A DNA stretch of 58,366 nucleotides, taken from positions 204,010-262,375 of the forward strand of contig MNCI01023673.1 in assembly GCA_015680685.1 (NCBI GenBank), in the 5' to 3' direction. Source of the DNA: Gnetum montanum (Eukaryota > Streptophyta > Gnetopsida > Gnetales > Gnetaceae). This document shows positions 45,977 to 57,060 of this stretch, in pieces (the first letter of the stretch is position 1; every line of letters begins with the position of its first letter). Position numbers and translations under genes: made by a program. The notes under the pieces are model-generated. The model did not search any database. It was not told where the DNA came from and was given only the letters and a program-made list of their open reading frames with translations.

Positions 45977-47150
45977 TCAGATGTAGTACGGCTTGAGGTA
46001 TGAGTGATTCACTAGGTTGGCGAACTCATTGTCGTCCATGTCTGCCAGCTTGAAGGCTTCATTCCTGAAGGCTTTAGTGACCATGTAAGGGCCTTCCCAG
46101 TTGGCTGAGAATTTGCTCACGTGCTCAAGAACAGCCTTGAGGATGAGGTCTCCCTTCTGTACTAGTTGTCGATGTGGGTCTGCATGGTTCTTTTGTTGCT
46201 GCTTGCTCTGGTAGTGCTCTATGCAACTCAGTGTTTGCACATGCTCCTCCTCTATTGAGTCAAGGTTAAAGATCTATGACTCATTGTTTTGGGCTTCGAT
46301 CATGATGTCAAATAGAATCATCTGAAGTGATGGTACCTACAAATCAAGAGGCAACATAGCTTCAGATCCATAAACAAGGCTGTAAGGAGTCTTACTTATC
46401 GAAGTTTTGCACATCGATTGTAGGCCCATGGAATGTAGAGGATTTGCTCGTGCCACCACCTCTTGTTGTTGCTAAGCATCCACCTCAGCAAGTTGATGAT
46501 GGATGTATTTTTAGCCTCCACTTGTCCATTCGCTTGTGGGTAATATGGGAAGGAGAATGATTGCTTGATGCCTAGATTATTGTAGAAGGTTCAGGTTTCC
46601 GTACTACTGAACTATGGCCCATTATTGATTACAATAGTCATTAAAAGCCCAAATCTCATTACGATGTTGTCTAGTATGAAGTGGTAGATTTGCTGAGACG
46701 TCGTCTTCCTTAGGGGTATAGCTTCCACCCACCTAGTAAAATACTTAGTGGTAGTGATAATGAAACTATGCCCTGCAGAGGACTTAGGCGTGATAGGTCC
46801 TATGAGGTCTAGTCCCCATCATTGGAAAGGCAATATGATCTACATTAGGTGCAAGCCCATGGATGAGACATGTATGAGATTTGCGTATCTCTAGCACATG
46901 TCACACATCTTAACTTTTGACAAGTAGTCACACTCCATGTGGGGCCAGTAGTACCATAGGCGTTTGATTTTCGCAACCATAGCCCTAGGTGCTATGTGTC
47001 TACCACATAGTCCTTCATGAACTTCATTAACTACCTTCTACACCTACTCCGCACCTATGCATGCCAGCAATATCCCATCATAGGAACATCAGCACAAGAC
47101 GTTGTTTTCCATGAGCGTATATTGTCAGGAACACTTGAGAATCACGTTTC
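45977..47150 (-). pseudogene. Integrase of element B (broken)
   Basis: Read on -: zinc finger (WPHMECDYLSKVKMCDMC, about 46955-46900), core with GLDLIGPITPKSSAGHSFI (Asp present), INNGP where DNGP is usual (Asp to Asn), and PQANGQVEAKN with the Glu. The C-terminal frame (46240-45977) has LVQKGDLILKAVLEH and FSANWEGPYMVTKAF, typical of Tat integrases, and ends NHSYLKPYYI. A few stops and shifts remain. Confidence 0.88.
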
Positions 47151-47389
47151 TTTGAGTAGATGTCAATCCACTTGGGGGTTCTCCATGTTATAGGTAGGCT
47201 TTAATGTTGATGTACCATTCCTAGGTGTCTGTAGCACTGATAGAGGCCACGTGTCCCACCTGAGTGATAGGCTCAATACATTCGATAATTGAAGTCAGTA
47301 GACTTGCAAATGAATGTGGTGGAATGTGTAGTGCTAGGGTGGCTAATGCATCTACCATGGTGTTCTCATTGCGTAGCACATGTTGCACA

Positions 47390-47660
47390 TCTGTGGTTGC
47401 AAATTACTTAAGTAGGATTTTTGCCAGATCACAATAAGGTTGTAGATGCATAGCTTTGCATGCGTAGACCTCAGTGATTTGATTCACAACTAGTTATGAA
47501 TCTCTAGTGCTTGGGTAGCTAAGAGGCCTTTGAGTAACCCCTCATACTCTACCACATTGTTGTTGTAGGGGAATGCAAAGAGATAAGCAGATGGGTGCAT
47601 TTCCCTAGAGGGGAACGTGATGATAGTAGCTGCACTACCTCCTCATGAGGTTGAGGCACC
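47390..47660 (-). pseudogene. Second (archaeal-type) RNase H of element B
   Basis: ATLYFNGASTS (usual Asp is Asn), GGSAATIITFPSREMHPSAY, FPYNNNVVEYEGLLKGLLATQ, then VNQITEVYACKAMHLQPYCDL. This extra domain after the normal RNase H places the family in the Tat branch. Confidence 0.85.
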
Positions 47661-48250
47661 ATTGAAGTATAAAGTAGCTTCGAGATGCAATGGGATGATG
47701 TTGATAATGCCAACGTGCTCATCTAGGAATTTGGGATCTATGATTTCCTGGTCATCGATGGGTGAGGTTGTGATTTGGGTCGCTATGGCTTGACTCTTCG
47801 TTGACGATTGACTTACATAGTGTAAGTCAAACTCTACGGTTATTACTTTCCATCGGGCTATCTGGCTACTTTCATATAGGTTGTTAGTGATAGCCTGGAG
47901 TATGTTGCTTTTACAAATGATGTTAGTTGTACTATGAAACAGGTTGTGCCTCCACTTTTTTAATGTAAACACTAAGACAAGGTAATTCCTCTCCACTTCA
48001 TTGTATTTCGCCTTGTGTGCTATTAGTGCATGAATCATATAATACACTAGTATCTCAGATCTTTCGTCTCATTTCTGACATAGCAGTATCGCAATAGATT
48101 TGTCGAAGGTGGCAAGGTAGATAAAGAAGGATTTATCCCTCTATGGTAGATGGATAGTCGGGAGGTGAAAAAGCTCCTTCTTTAGATCGTTGAAAGCCTG
48201 TTGATGCTGGGTTGTCCATTCGAAGTTAACCCCCTTCTTTAGAAGATGTT
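47661..48250 (-). pseudogene. First RNase H of element B
   Basis: The frame (48047-47643) has KYNEVERNYLVLVFTLKKWRHNLF, ARWKVITVEFDLHYV and SSTKSQAIATQI, the C-terminal part of the gypsy RNase H and the linker to the second domain. The N-terminal part with the first catalytic Asp lies in stop-interrupted sequence up to about 48250. Confidence 0.82.
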
Positions 48251-48254
48251 TCAT

Positions 48255-49432
48255 GGGGTGTAACTTGTTAGTTAACCTTGCTATAAACCTTCAAATGAAT
48301 TGCACCCTACCTTGCAACCCATGTAATTCCTTAAGGTCTATGGAAGGTGCTCGGTTGATGATGACCTTGACTTTGTCAGGGTCCACCCGTATTTTGGCCT
48401 CTGATACCACAAACCCTAACATGCCTCTGGTTTTCACCTTGAAGATGCAATTCTTAGGATTGAGGTACAAGTCATGCATTTGACAACACTTGAAGACTAC
48501 CCCTAGATTGCATGGGTGATCAGCTACCTCTTTGGACTTGACTGCTATATCATCCACGTAGTCGTTTAATGTTTCTAGGATGTAATCCCTAAAGATGTAG
48601 GTCATGGCTTGCTGGTAGGTTTCTCTAGCATTCTTGAGCCCAAAAGGCATCATGGTGTAGAAAAAGGTACCCCATGGGGTCATGAAGGTTGTTGTTAGTT
48701 GATGCTCTAGGTTAATGCGGATTTGGTTGTATCTAAAGAAACCATTCATGAAGGATAACAGAGCATGACAAACCATAGTGTCGATGAGTTGATCGATGCT
48801 TGGAAGTGGGAAATCGTCCTTGATTATTGCCTTGTTCAGATCTTGGAAGTATATACAAATTTTTATTCCTCCCATTTTCTTCAAAACCACAATGATGTTG
48901 GACATCTATTCCAAGTAGTCAACAGCGCGGATGAAACCAGCTTGGTATAGCTTGGTGATTTCATCTGTTACGACTAGTGCAATTTCAGGATTAACCTTAC
49001 AAGATTTTTTCTTGACTACCTTCATGCACGAGTCTAGGATGATGTTGTGCTATATCAACCATGGATCTAGACCTGGCATGTCGTTGTATGACCATGCAAT
49101 GACATTAATGTTGTCTTGTAGAATCTGGCTACGTTTTCATGCATCTATGCATCTAAGAGGGAGCTAAGTTTTAACATTTTTACCTCCCCCTTGCATGTGG
49201 TCATAGGCATCTCGACGAGAGGGTCCTCGGTTACATCCCTAGCCTCTAAGTCTAGGGTTTGGACTAGATGCTTAGGCTAGTCTGGGGATGCTTCTAAGGA
49301 TGCTATGGTGCTAGCTGTGGTTGACCCCCAGTTGATCAGGTTGGGGTTCATTTGTTTCGCGAGCTTGCCATGTGGACCTACTAATGTTAAGGGCATGGAG
49401 AGATCGCGATGGATTTCCATCTTTTTCTTAAC
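48255..49432 (-). pseudogene. Reverse transcriptase and pre-RT of element B
   Basis: The frame opens at about 49432 after a possible splice acceptor (MEIHRDLSMPLTLVGPHGKL). TLDLEARDVTEDPLVEMP matches A. The RT core (48905-48291) has KICIYFQDLNKAIIKDDFPLP, FMNGFFRYNQIRI and YTMMPFGLKNA. The catalytic YVDD at 48560-48549 is intact. A TAG at 48908-48906 replaces the Trp usually found just before MSNI. Apart from this and a few pre-RT stops, it is the best-kept coding segment of the window. Confidence 0.9.
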
Positions 49433-49559
49433 CTACCAAAATGAGATGAAAGCCTAGTTAAGAGGCACCTATTGGTAGTAATTGTGTATAATGAAAATTT
49501 GCAAAATAGCGATGAGATGCAACTAGCGAAGTATGATGATATAAAGATTAAAAGCTTTC

Positions 49560-49860
49560 CAGTTTAAGGTCATGGCACACCACTAGGGCGTAAGAGTGTG
49601 AAGCTTATTAAAAAATGCAAACTGCCAACATGAAAACACGAAACCGTTAGAAATTACAAAACTGCTGATGCAAAAGTGTGAAACTACTAGTTTAATGTCA
49701 TTGCAGACTGCAAACGTATAATAGGTTGAAACTGCTATTTTAAGGGCTTTTCGAACTATTAAAGGTGTAACTATGCTAGGATTGCTAGTTTAAGGTCTTT
49801 TTGGACTGGTAATGCTGTGATTGCTAGAGTTTCTAGTTTAAGGTCTTTTGAGACTCGTAA
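49560..49860 (-). repeat. Dispersed CTAGTTTAAGGTC repeats upstream of RT in element B
   Basis: Five degenerate copies of the 30-bp motif found at 45727-45968, here spaced 40-100 bases apart. Confidence 0.65.
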
Positions 49861-50194
49861 CAAAAACAAATATATTTTTTTGTTTTTGGGAAAGCAAATA
49901 GTTGGCTTGAAGCGTGTTAAGGTTTTAATGCCAGTAGTGCTATGATGTCATGGCAAGCCTGCTACATTGTATGGTGCACTCTTCATTATATGAAGAGAGA
50001 GAGTGGCAAGTTTTCCTTTCTTACCATTGCAATGATAAATAGGGATTAAACCCTGGTAAGCTTGTCATTCTCGCCGTAAGAGCATAGAGCCCATATTCGA
50101 AGCACAAAGTGATTTTGGAGTGCGGAACAATTGTGATAATAACGAGCAAGGTGATTGTTAGCATAGCGAAGAGGGGAAGTCTACAAATAGGATG

Positions 50195-53100
50195 ATGGCT
50201 CCTAAGAAGGAACGTACTCATGTAGCACTCACAAAGGTCAAGGAGGTGAAGAAAACCCTAGGGCACAAGACACAAGCATGTGTCACAGCACGAGAGGACA
50301 TGCCATTGACCCAGTAGGCTACTATGCTTCCTTTTCTTTTTTGCGATTTTGTTATCATTTTTATTTTCTACTTTCATTACATATCCTAGTCTTAGTCATC
50401 TGTGTTTTTTATCATCACATTGTTTTGGCCTTTGCATCACTGTTGTTGCTGTTTTAGCTATGGAAAATGCATAAATGCTATGCCATCGTTGCACATAAGG
50501 TCGCCTAAATTGCCACCAATGCAGTTGTCATAATCGCAGGGGCTTGGATAGTTTAAGTTACTTAGCTTTCATATGGTGTAGCGTAGGATCCTTAGGAGGG
50601 TTTGGCCATGCGTGATGTGACAGTGTGACACATGTTTTGTTAAGGCATATTGTTAATTGTCCTATTAGGGCTAACTTCTCTATTGCTACATTTGACCATT
50701 TTTGCTATGCTAGCACTTTTATGGTCTTGCTACGCTATGTGCGAGAAGAGGGTTATGCTATGCTATATACATGAACTGCTAGGTATTGCTATGTTACGTG
50801 CATATTACACTTAGACATGATGCTAACGCTTGCTGGTTATGTTGTGCAGGATGGGTCTAAGGCCAATTCTGATTATCTTAGAAATTGGAGGGGTTCTGTG
50901 TCATGTAAGCAAACCCATGGCCAATGCCTCTCCTCTCGATATATGTGTGGGGGAGCAGGGGGTCTGGTTGAGGAAAGGAGCATAGGAGTTCCTACAGTAC
51001 CTCCTCTAACACTTCAATGTGATCAGTTGGTCATACCTAGAGGAGAAAGAGGTGACTATCATAATAGAAGCCATATTGCCTGGGGCAAGTTGGGGCATCT
51101 TGAGGTTTCTAACGGATGGGACAATCATGAGCAGGCAGGGAGAAGGATCTGGTCAATGCCCCATAGGGTTAAGGCATTTAGCCTAGATCTGGGATATGCC
51201 TGAATATAGCTACTACCATTCTTACAACACATTGTTTGTTGCACATTATATGGCAACATGCTTCCAAAACCCACTAGGAACTGTCTACTATGCTGGCAGG
51301 TGAGTTTTTTGTAACCTTGTTCTATTGTGTTGTGCGACACTTGCCATATTGGCCAAATGCTAACAGTATGTTTTTGTTACCAGGTTCTACATCAACAAAG
51401 AAGGGATTCATGATTGATCAAGTCTACTGACTACGGTACAGGTAGCCCTACAGGAGTTCTCTTTTTCTGAGAACCTACGTGCAGGTGTGATTGGTTAATG
51501 CGGGGGTGAATACCACACCTACCCACACCTATACCCCATTCCCTATGATCAATGTAAGGGGTCTGGTTGGATGGATGAGGGGTGGGCAGAAACCTTCAAA
51601 CCAATCACTGTTGAACAAGTTTTAATTAGTCTTTCGCCATTCCCATTACCGTACAAACCTGCTAGGCTAAACAGTAAGTGTTGCATGCTTAAGTTTCTTT
51701 GTAGTCTTTGGATTTTCTACATTTTTATGCTAAACATTTCTTGGGAAAACTATTGTAGAGGCAAAAAATCCTTAAGAGGTGCTGGTGGTAACCGTTGAGA
51801 CACAAGGGAAAAATATCCACTTCAAGTATGGAGAAGTAGATATAAGCCAATGCTAGATAAATGGTGCTACCTTGGACTTCTTGGTCCAGAATATCCAAAA
51901 GGCTGGGCTTATGGATCTATTCTTGGCCCCAAATCCAAACATTCCTGCCACCGAGATGCTCTCCCTGGTCGACTCCTTTTCTAACAAGGCGATTCGCTTC
52001 TGCATGCACATACAAGGCATACGGGTGGTTATTGAAATCAATGAACAACTATTCGTGGACCTCTTCAATGTCATTACTGATGGCATCCTCATGGGGCCAA
52101 AGTCCAAGACGAAGCTAACCCTTTAGAAGAAGGATATCCAGGAGTGGTTAGGGATTGCCAAGGAGTGGTAAGGGCTCCCCATGGAGAAGCTTAAAGAAGG
52201 ACCTGCTAATGGGATTTACCCTGTCTTCCATGCTCATGAATTTCCCCAGCTACTCTTACTAGGGAAGGTCATGGGGATCGAGAAGGCCTAGGTAATGCAC
52301 AAAGTTATGGAGGAGGGGGCTCACTACAAATGGACCAGGTTTTTATGTAAAGGCTTGTAGACCAAAATCTTGGGGCTTCATAAGAAAATGGAGTCTCATT
52401 CCAATATAGATTATGCCTTTTACATAGCCTGTTTGAAGCATTTCACGGAGTTCCTGGTGGTTTAGGAGAATGGAGTCTGGATCTTGTGAAATCGCAACAA
52501 GATTTCCAGACCATGGATCTGCCAGATTCTTTGGACCACTCGAGCCCAAGATCCCCCATAAATAATTAGAGAGTCATTCTCTGTGATGAATAAGAATCAA
52601 GTGGCCTGCAACATTCATGGCTAAGATAGCATAGGAGAGATTCCCCCCCACTGTAGATGGTAGCATGTTGCGGGGGGAACGTCTCATAGCTGAGACTGTG
52701 GCTAGTAAGTTGCGGCAAAAGAGGCCTCCTCTAGCTAAGGAAACCTTTTGCACGGAGGAAGAGAAGGGGTGGAGACTATGGATTGAACTATAGAGGATGC
52801 AACCCCCTATTGGTAAACACTTTTGTTTAATGCCTACTTTGTTGTTGTTCGCTACGCTATGCTACACTAGGCAGCATAGCGTAGCGTAGTAGTTTCCTTA
52901 AGCTAACTTATCTTAAGCTAATGCAAACACACTTCTTGACTACTAGAAGAAGAAGAGGAAGAAGAAGAAGGTGATGAAGAGATGTTGGCCCTTAAGTTAG
53001 GGGTGATGAATAAAGCAAGGGAGGTCCTACTGCTAAGGTAGGGGCTCTTGTTATTAGGGAGAATCCTCCTACTAATGAAGAGGAATCTCCCTTGAATAAA

Positions 53101-54571
53101 AAAAATATTGGTCTCCTAAAAGGAAAGTTACTAGCGCATGAAGAAGGGTCCTTAGGGACCTGGTAAGAACCTCTGGCCAGGCTACCATCATTGTTTTGCA
53201 TCAGCAAGAAGGGAGACCGCAATTGGACACTAGTGAGTTCAGCAATATGTCTACTTTGCCATAACTCATTTCAGCCATCTCTGACATGTTTAGTTATGTG
53301 ACAGGCACCATCATTGATTCTATAGAACCTTCTCCAATTCATGCAGAATCATGGGCTGAGGTCCCTAACAAGTTCATGTTCATGTAGGGAATCATTGACG
53401 ACATGATCAGCCACCTTTAGCAGGTGGACCCTGAAGTGGGTAAGTAGTAGTATCAGATGCTCTCATGTTGCTATGCTAGAACTTCTTGAGTTTGCTAATT
53501 TTTCTATACTAATGTGATTGGTATGCTCTTCATGTTATGGTAGCCTCTCAGCTCGAATGGGACCTAACACAACCTTTGAAAGTCGATGCCATGCCTAAAT
53601 TCCCGCCTGAAGTGACCAAGGTATCTCATCGCTCATATGATGAGGCTTGCAAATGTGCTTTACACTCGGCATGCTCCCTGTGGGAGTATAAGTGCATCAA
53701 CAAGGACCTGTGGAAATGGGTCCAAAAAGCTAAGAAAGAGAAGGTCAACCTAAGCATCAAGGTGGAGGATCTCAAGTCAAGGAATGAATTCCTCATAGCC
53801 CGTGAAACTAATAATGAGGATTGGCACACGACTATGATAAATCACACCAGATTTTGGACAGTCGCATGTCAGAACATTGAGGCTACCCACAAAATAATAG
53901 AATAGCGAATGCAAATGGACTTGCTAGCCCAGAAGTGTTAGGATTTGAAAGATTTTAGCACCAAGGTTTATGAATGGGGGTAGTCCCAGAAAAACCATAA
54001 ACATATGTATAAACTAGAACATTTTGCCTATCGTGAACTATATAAAGACGCTACTATGGAGGAATTTACCTATAAAGCATTTGTAAATGCTATTGACGCT
54101 TCAAAGGCCTATGCCAAGTTCAAAGAGTAGGTAAAGGTTACAGAATATCTTGACTGGAAAGTGGACCTTCCCATAGGAGAGACCACGATTGTCTCCTTTT
54201 CCCCGAGACCACCGAAAGGGAGAGAGTTGTTATAGACGTTGAACCAAGAAAAAGGTGTTGGGTGGATATCATGGCAAAGGAGGTCTGGTGTCACCTCAAG
54301 CTCGATTTAGATTGAATACCCTTCGAGATGGATGCGGGCCCTTCTCAAGTTAGTTTCTTTCTACTGTATTAATGCTTATGCTCTGTTGTGACTTAGGTGC
54401 ATTGCTTTAGCTAACTACTTCATTCCTATGATGTAGGCTCTAGATGAGGGCATAGGGCCCGTAGAGGGAGGGAATGAAGAATTGGTAGAGGAAAATGCAG
54501 GGGAAGGCAATGCAAAAGGAAATTATGCAAAAGTGGGTGACGAAGATGATGCAAACAGGGATAACCCATGA
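50195..54571 (+). pseudogene. Antisense seven-exon gene of element B, unknown protein
   Basis: It runs opposite to the retrotransposon, between protease and RT. Exons: 50195-50313, 50850-51299, 51384-51673, 51759-52812, 52947-53439, 53544-54348, 54437-54571. All introns are GT-AG, several with GTAAGT or GTGAGT donors, and the joins I followed (exons 1-4, 5-6 and 6-7) keep the frame. The start MAPKKERT is the first ATG of exon 1. Exon 2 opens MGLRPILIILEIGGVLC. Exon 4 (about 350 residues) has KNIHFKYGEVD, MLSLVDSF and FTEFLVV. Exon 6 is charged and helical (LWKWVQKAKKEKVN). Exon 7 is acidic. It would be about 1100 residues. Roughly a dozen TAG/TAA/TGA stops and at least two frameshifts (C-run near 52645, near 54190) make it inactive. 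I do not recognise the family; a gag-like, transposon-borne or captured host origin are all possible. Confidence 0.75.
52850..52886. repeat. Hairpin with 14-bp arms in intron 4 of B's antisense gene
   Basis: CGCTACGCTATGCT and AGCATAGCGTAGCG flank a 9-base loop. Related words recur at 44080-44415, 50570-50780 and 53470. Confidence 0.88.
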
Positions 54572-54652
54572 TAGCATGGGATCTTTTTTTTCTTTTTAAT
54601 TTTTGAACTTTTGTAAAATTTTTCAAACATTGGCTAGGAGAATAGAATTTTG

Positions 54653-54658
54653 AATAAA
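54653..54658 (+). terminator. Polyadenylation signal for B's antisense gene
   Basis: AATAAA lies 82 bases after the stop at 54569-54571, with a T-rich stretch before it, on the strand of the antisense gene. Confidence 0.5.
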
Positions 54659-54729
54659 TAGATGAATTGGTTCCCATGATAACTTGTATGTTATTTATGC
54701 ATTGAATGTCATGCTAAAATTTCTCTCTT

Positions 54730-54870
54730 TTGCACTAGTTTTAGGCTGTTTTGGGCTGATGCTAGTTTTAGGCCATTTTGGGCCTTTTCTAGTTTTAGGC
54801 CATTTTAGGCCTTTGTGTAAATGCACATTGCTATGCTAGTTTTAGGCCATTTCAGGTAATTGCATAAATG
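54730..54870 (+). repeat. CTAGTTTTAGGCCATTT repeats
   Basis: Four copies of GCTAGTTTTAGGC(C/T)(A/G)TTTTGGGCC-like sequence lie just beyond the antisense gene. Confidence 0.75.
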
Positions 54871-55039
54871 CACAAGGATAGTGCATGGGTAGGAAGTAGT
54901 GGGGTTGCTATGCTAGGAGTAATTGCTTCTTGACCCAACGTGGGTTGAGTAAAACATAAGGCTAAGGTGCTCTGCCAGGGCTTTCATCTACATCATTGGC
55001 CCCCACTTGGAAGGGTAACTCAGCCCATGCATTTTCATT

Positions 55040-55530
55040 TTAGGGGTAAGCTTGCTAAGCCAATCCTTTTGCCAGATGGTCAGTGTGAGCTACAATAGGT
55101 GCTTCATTCTCAGAAGTTATAACCTTTGAGCCCTGTTCCATGCCTACGTTGTGGATTACTTGCATTGCTACCTCGTCATCATGGATCACCACCTCTCTAC
55201 ATGTGTAAGGCAAGTGGATCTCTTGGTGTATGGGTGAGGAGACAGTCCTAAGCTGCACTAACCATGACCTCCCAAGGATCAGGTTAAACCTAGGCATTTT
55301 CGCAACCATGATGAATGTTGCTTTTGTGGGGAACTGGTCCCTGCTACGAAGCCTATGTGGACTGTGCCCTTCACCACGACCCGTACCCCATCAAACGACC
55401 TCAAGCATGATGTCATTGTGGGTTTGATCTGGTCGACCAAGCCCAACTTGTCTACAATAGGGAAGGGGATGATGTTTGTGGTAGCCCCATCATCAATGTG
55501 TACCCTTCAAATCTGGTGTTGGCTAACCCA
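55040..55530 (-). pseudogene. Protease of element B
   Basis: Read on -: APLFIIIWVSQHQI, then VHIDDGATTNIIPFPIVDKLG with D-D-G-A where D-T/S-G-A is usual, then FNLILGRSWLVQLRTVSSP and HQEIHLPY. Frames 55767-55507 and 55309-55055 cover the two ends. A frameshift lies between them. It matches the protease of A, including the IDD start of the active loop. Confidence 0.85.
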
Positions 55531-55957
55531 AATTATGATAAAAAGGGGTGCTGTAGTCACTTGACCCTTTTTGGGATCTTCCCTAATGGCATTGTTGTAG
55601 AAAGTTAGTTGAGGAGGTTCTAGCTCTGTAGGTGTAGAGGGGAGCATGACTAAGTAGATCACTTCCTCTTCCACCAGCATGTCTTCATTGACCAGAATCA
55701 TTGTCAACATGTGGATTAGGGCTTCATGGTGTGGGATGGACATCATGATTAGGTCATACAAGCTCAATGTAGTTTTTTATGTTTTAGAGCTTGTTTGACC
55801 TAAGTGAGGGCATCCAAGAGGTGTTGTCCGTCCCCCTATTTAATGCTTTCCTCCTCTTCTATTCTTCCTAGAAGACGAATTTCCCAAGGGGGGGTGACTT
55901 CGGATCTAAGTTTAGACCCTTTTTGGCAAGGTTGTGGCAATGTTCATCTTTGGTGAC
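55531..55957 (-). pseudogene. gag-protease linker of element B, cut by element R
   Basis: NEDMLVEEEVIY and MLPSTPTE (B) match NEDILDNEKSMH and ISPSP (A). Upstream gag sequence is interrupted at 55957 by the LTR of element R. Confidence 0.65.
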
Positions 55958-56918
55958 TGATGAGACGTGAATTGCATAGGTCGTAATATCGCATACATGA
56001 TATCGTGTCCGACGTGATATCACGTCCTTCCCTGTGATATCGCGTACGCGATATTGCGGTTTGCCACCAAATCTATAAATAAGAGGCAGCACTCCCCTCA
56101 TTGGACATCCTAGGTGTAAAGTAGCAAAGCTCTAGCAGATTGATCACCCCAGAGATAGAATATTTTCCATGTGCCTACAATAGGAGTCCCCCAAGTGAAC
56201 GGTTCTTTATTAGAGTAGCTTTGTACCTGAACGCAAGTTGTGTATGGCAATAAAGACGAGCTTTGTGGATAAACCTTGCAATGCATGGATAGGTTTAATT
56301 AATGTTATTTATTGCTTTCCTAGTAACGTGGCATGAGTATGACTTGGTTACGAGCATTGACGAACGTGTATGGCTAGCCAAGAAATTGGCTACTCATCGC
56401 GATTAGATTCTCTCACCCTTACCTCCTAGAACGTGGGACAAGTACGACTTGATTACGAGCATCTAAGGATGTGTACGGTTAGTCAAGGAATTGGCTACTT
56501 GTCACACTTAGGCTAGTTAGGTGCCTCAGTACGACTGCTTCAAGCACGTGCATTACGTGTGGTAATTCCAGTAACGATTAGCGTTTGGTAGCCACAGTTG
56601 CACAGTTCAGGGTGTGTACGGTAAGTGGGAACAGATGTTGATGCTAGGACTTAGTGCTGTAGTTAGAGTTAGTTTTAGTCTCTCAACCCTTCACCGTTTA
56701 GCATAGGAGATAAATTAGAAAATACCAAAAAAATCATATACCTCAGACTTACTTAACTATACGCCATGACAACAACAAGTAAGTCTTGGAAGACAATGAT
56801 TAATTAACCTCAAGTGTTCCTTGCGGTGTTTAGGCATTTAGTCTATGGAGTTCAATCGGATCACACGTGCTATGCTCGTTTCGTATGGTTGAGTGTAGGG
56901 GTACCTCACCAGTCATCA
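55958..56918 (+). repeat. 5' LTR of element R (961 bp)
   Basis: It runs from TGATGAG to GTCATCA and aligns with 5332-6258. The U3 before the TATA box is about 34 bases longer than in element 1 because of extra GATATC palindromes (about 55985-56056). Confidence 0.93.
56073..56082 (+). promoter_or_regulatory. TATA box in element R LTR
   Basis: CTATAAATAA, identical in sequence and context to 5413-5422. Confidence 0.7.
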
Positions 56919-56938
56919 TTGGCACCGTTGCCAAGGAC
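56919..56938 (+). other. Primer-binding site, tRNA-Asp type
   Basis: TTGGCACCGTTGCCAAGGAC directly follows the LTR. It differs from the complement of the plant tRNA-Asp 3' end (TGGCGCCGTTGCCGGGGA) only by G-to-A changes. Confidence 0.8.
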
Positions 56939-57060
56939 TAAGTGTTTTTATGCCAATTAGAACATTAGAAAATCTTTCACATCGTTGGGATCCTTAACGA
57001 ACTTTTGGGTTAATTAGTTAATTAAGAACATATATAATGGTGAATAGCACATCATTAAAA

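Larger units (their letters stand above)
43074..55957 (-). mobile_element. Element B: Tat-like Ty3/gypsy element, better preserved copy
   Basis: On the - strand the order is gag-protease (55957-55040), spacer with the antisense gene (+ strand 50195-54571), pre-RT, RT, RNase H, second RNase H and integrase (49432-45977), a 3' untranslated repeat array, a purine tract and LTR-type sequence. It is the same family as A but richer in G+C, with the RT box intact. Element R interrupts its gag at 55957. The 5' LTR is outside the window, so TSDs cannot be checked. Confidence 0.82.

Noticed and set aside
51853-52107. 84-codon - strand frame opposite exon 4 of B's antisense gene
   Set aside because: Shadow frame. 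The + strand frame is the one that aligns with element A.
49432-55040. Idea that the + strand gene in B is a separate element inserted into B
   Set aside because: The homologous gene lies in the same place and orientation relative to pol in A, and I found no terminal repeats or target duplication around it. Not fully excluded.
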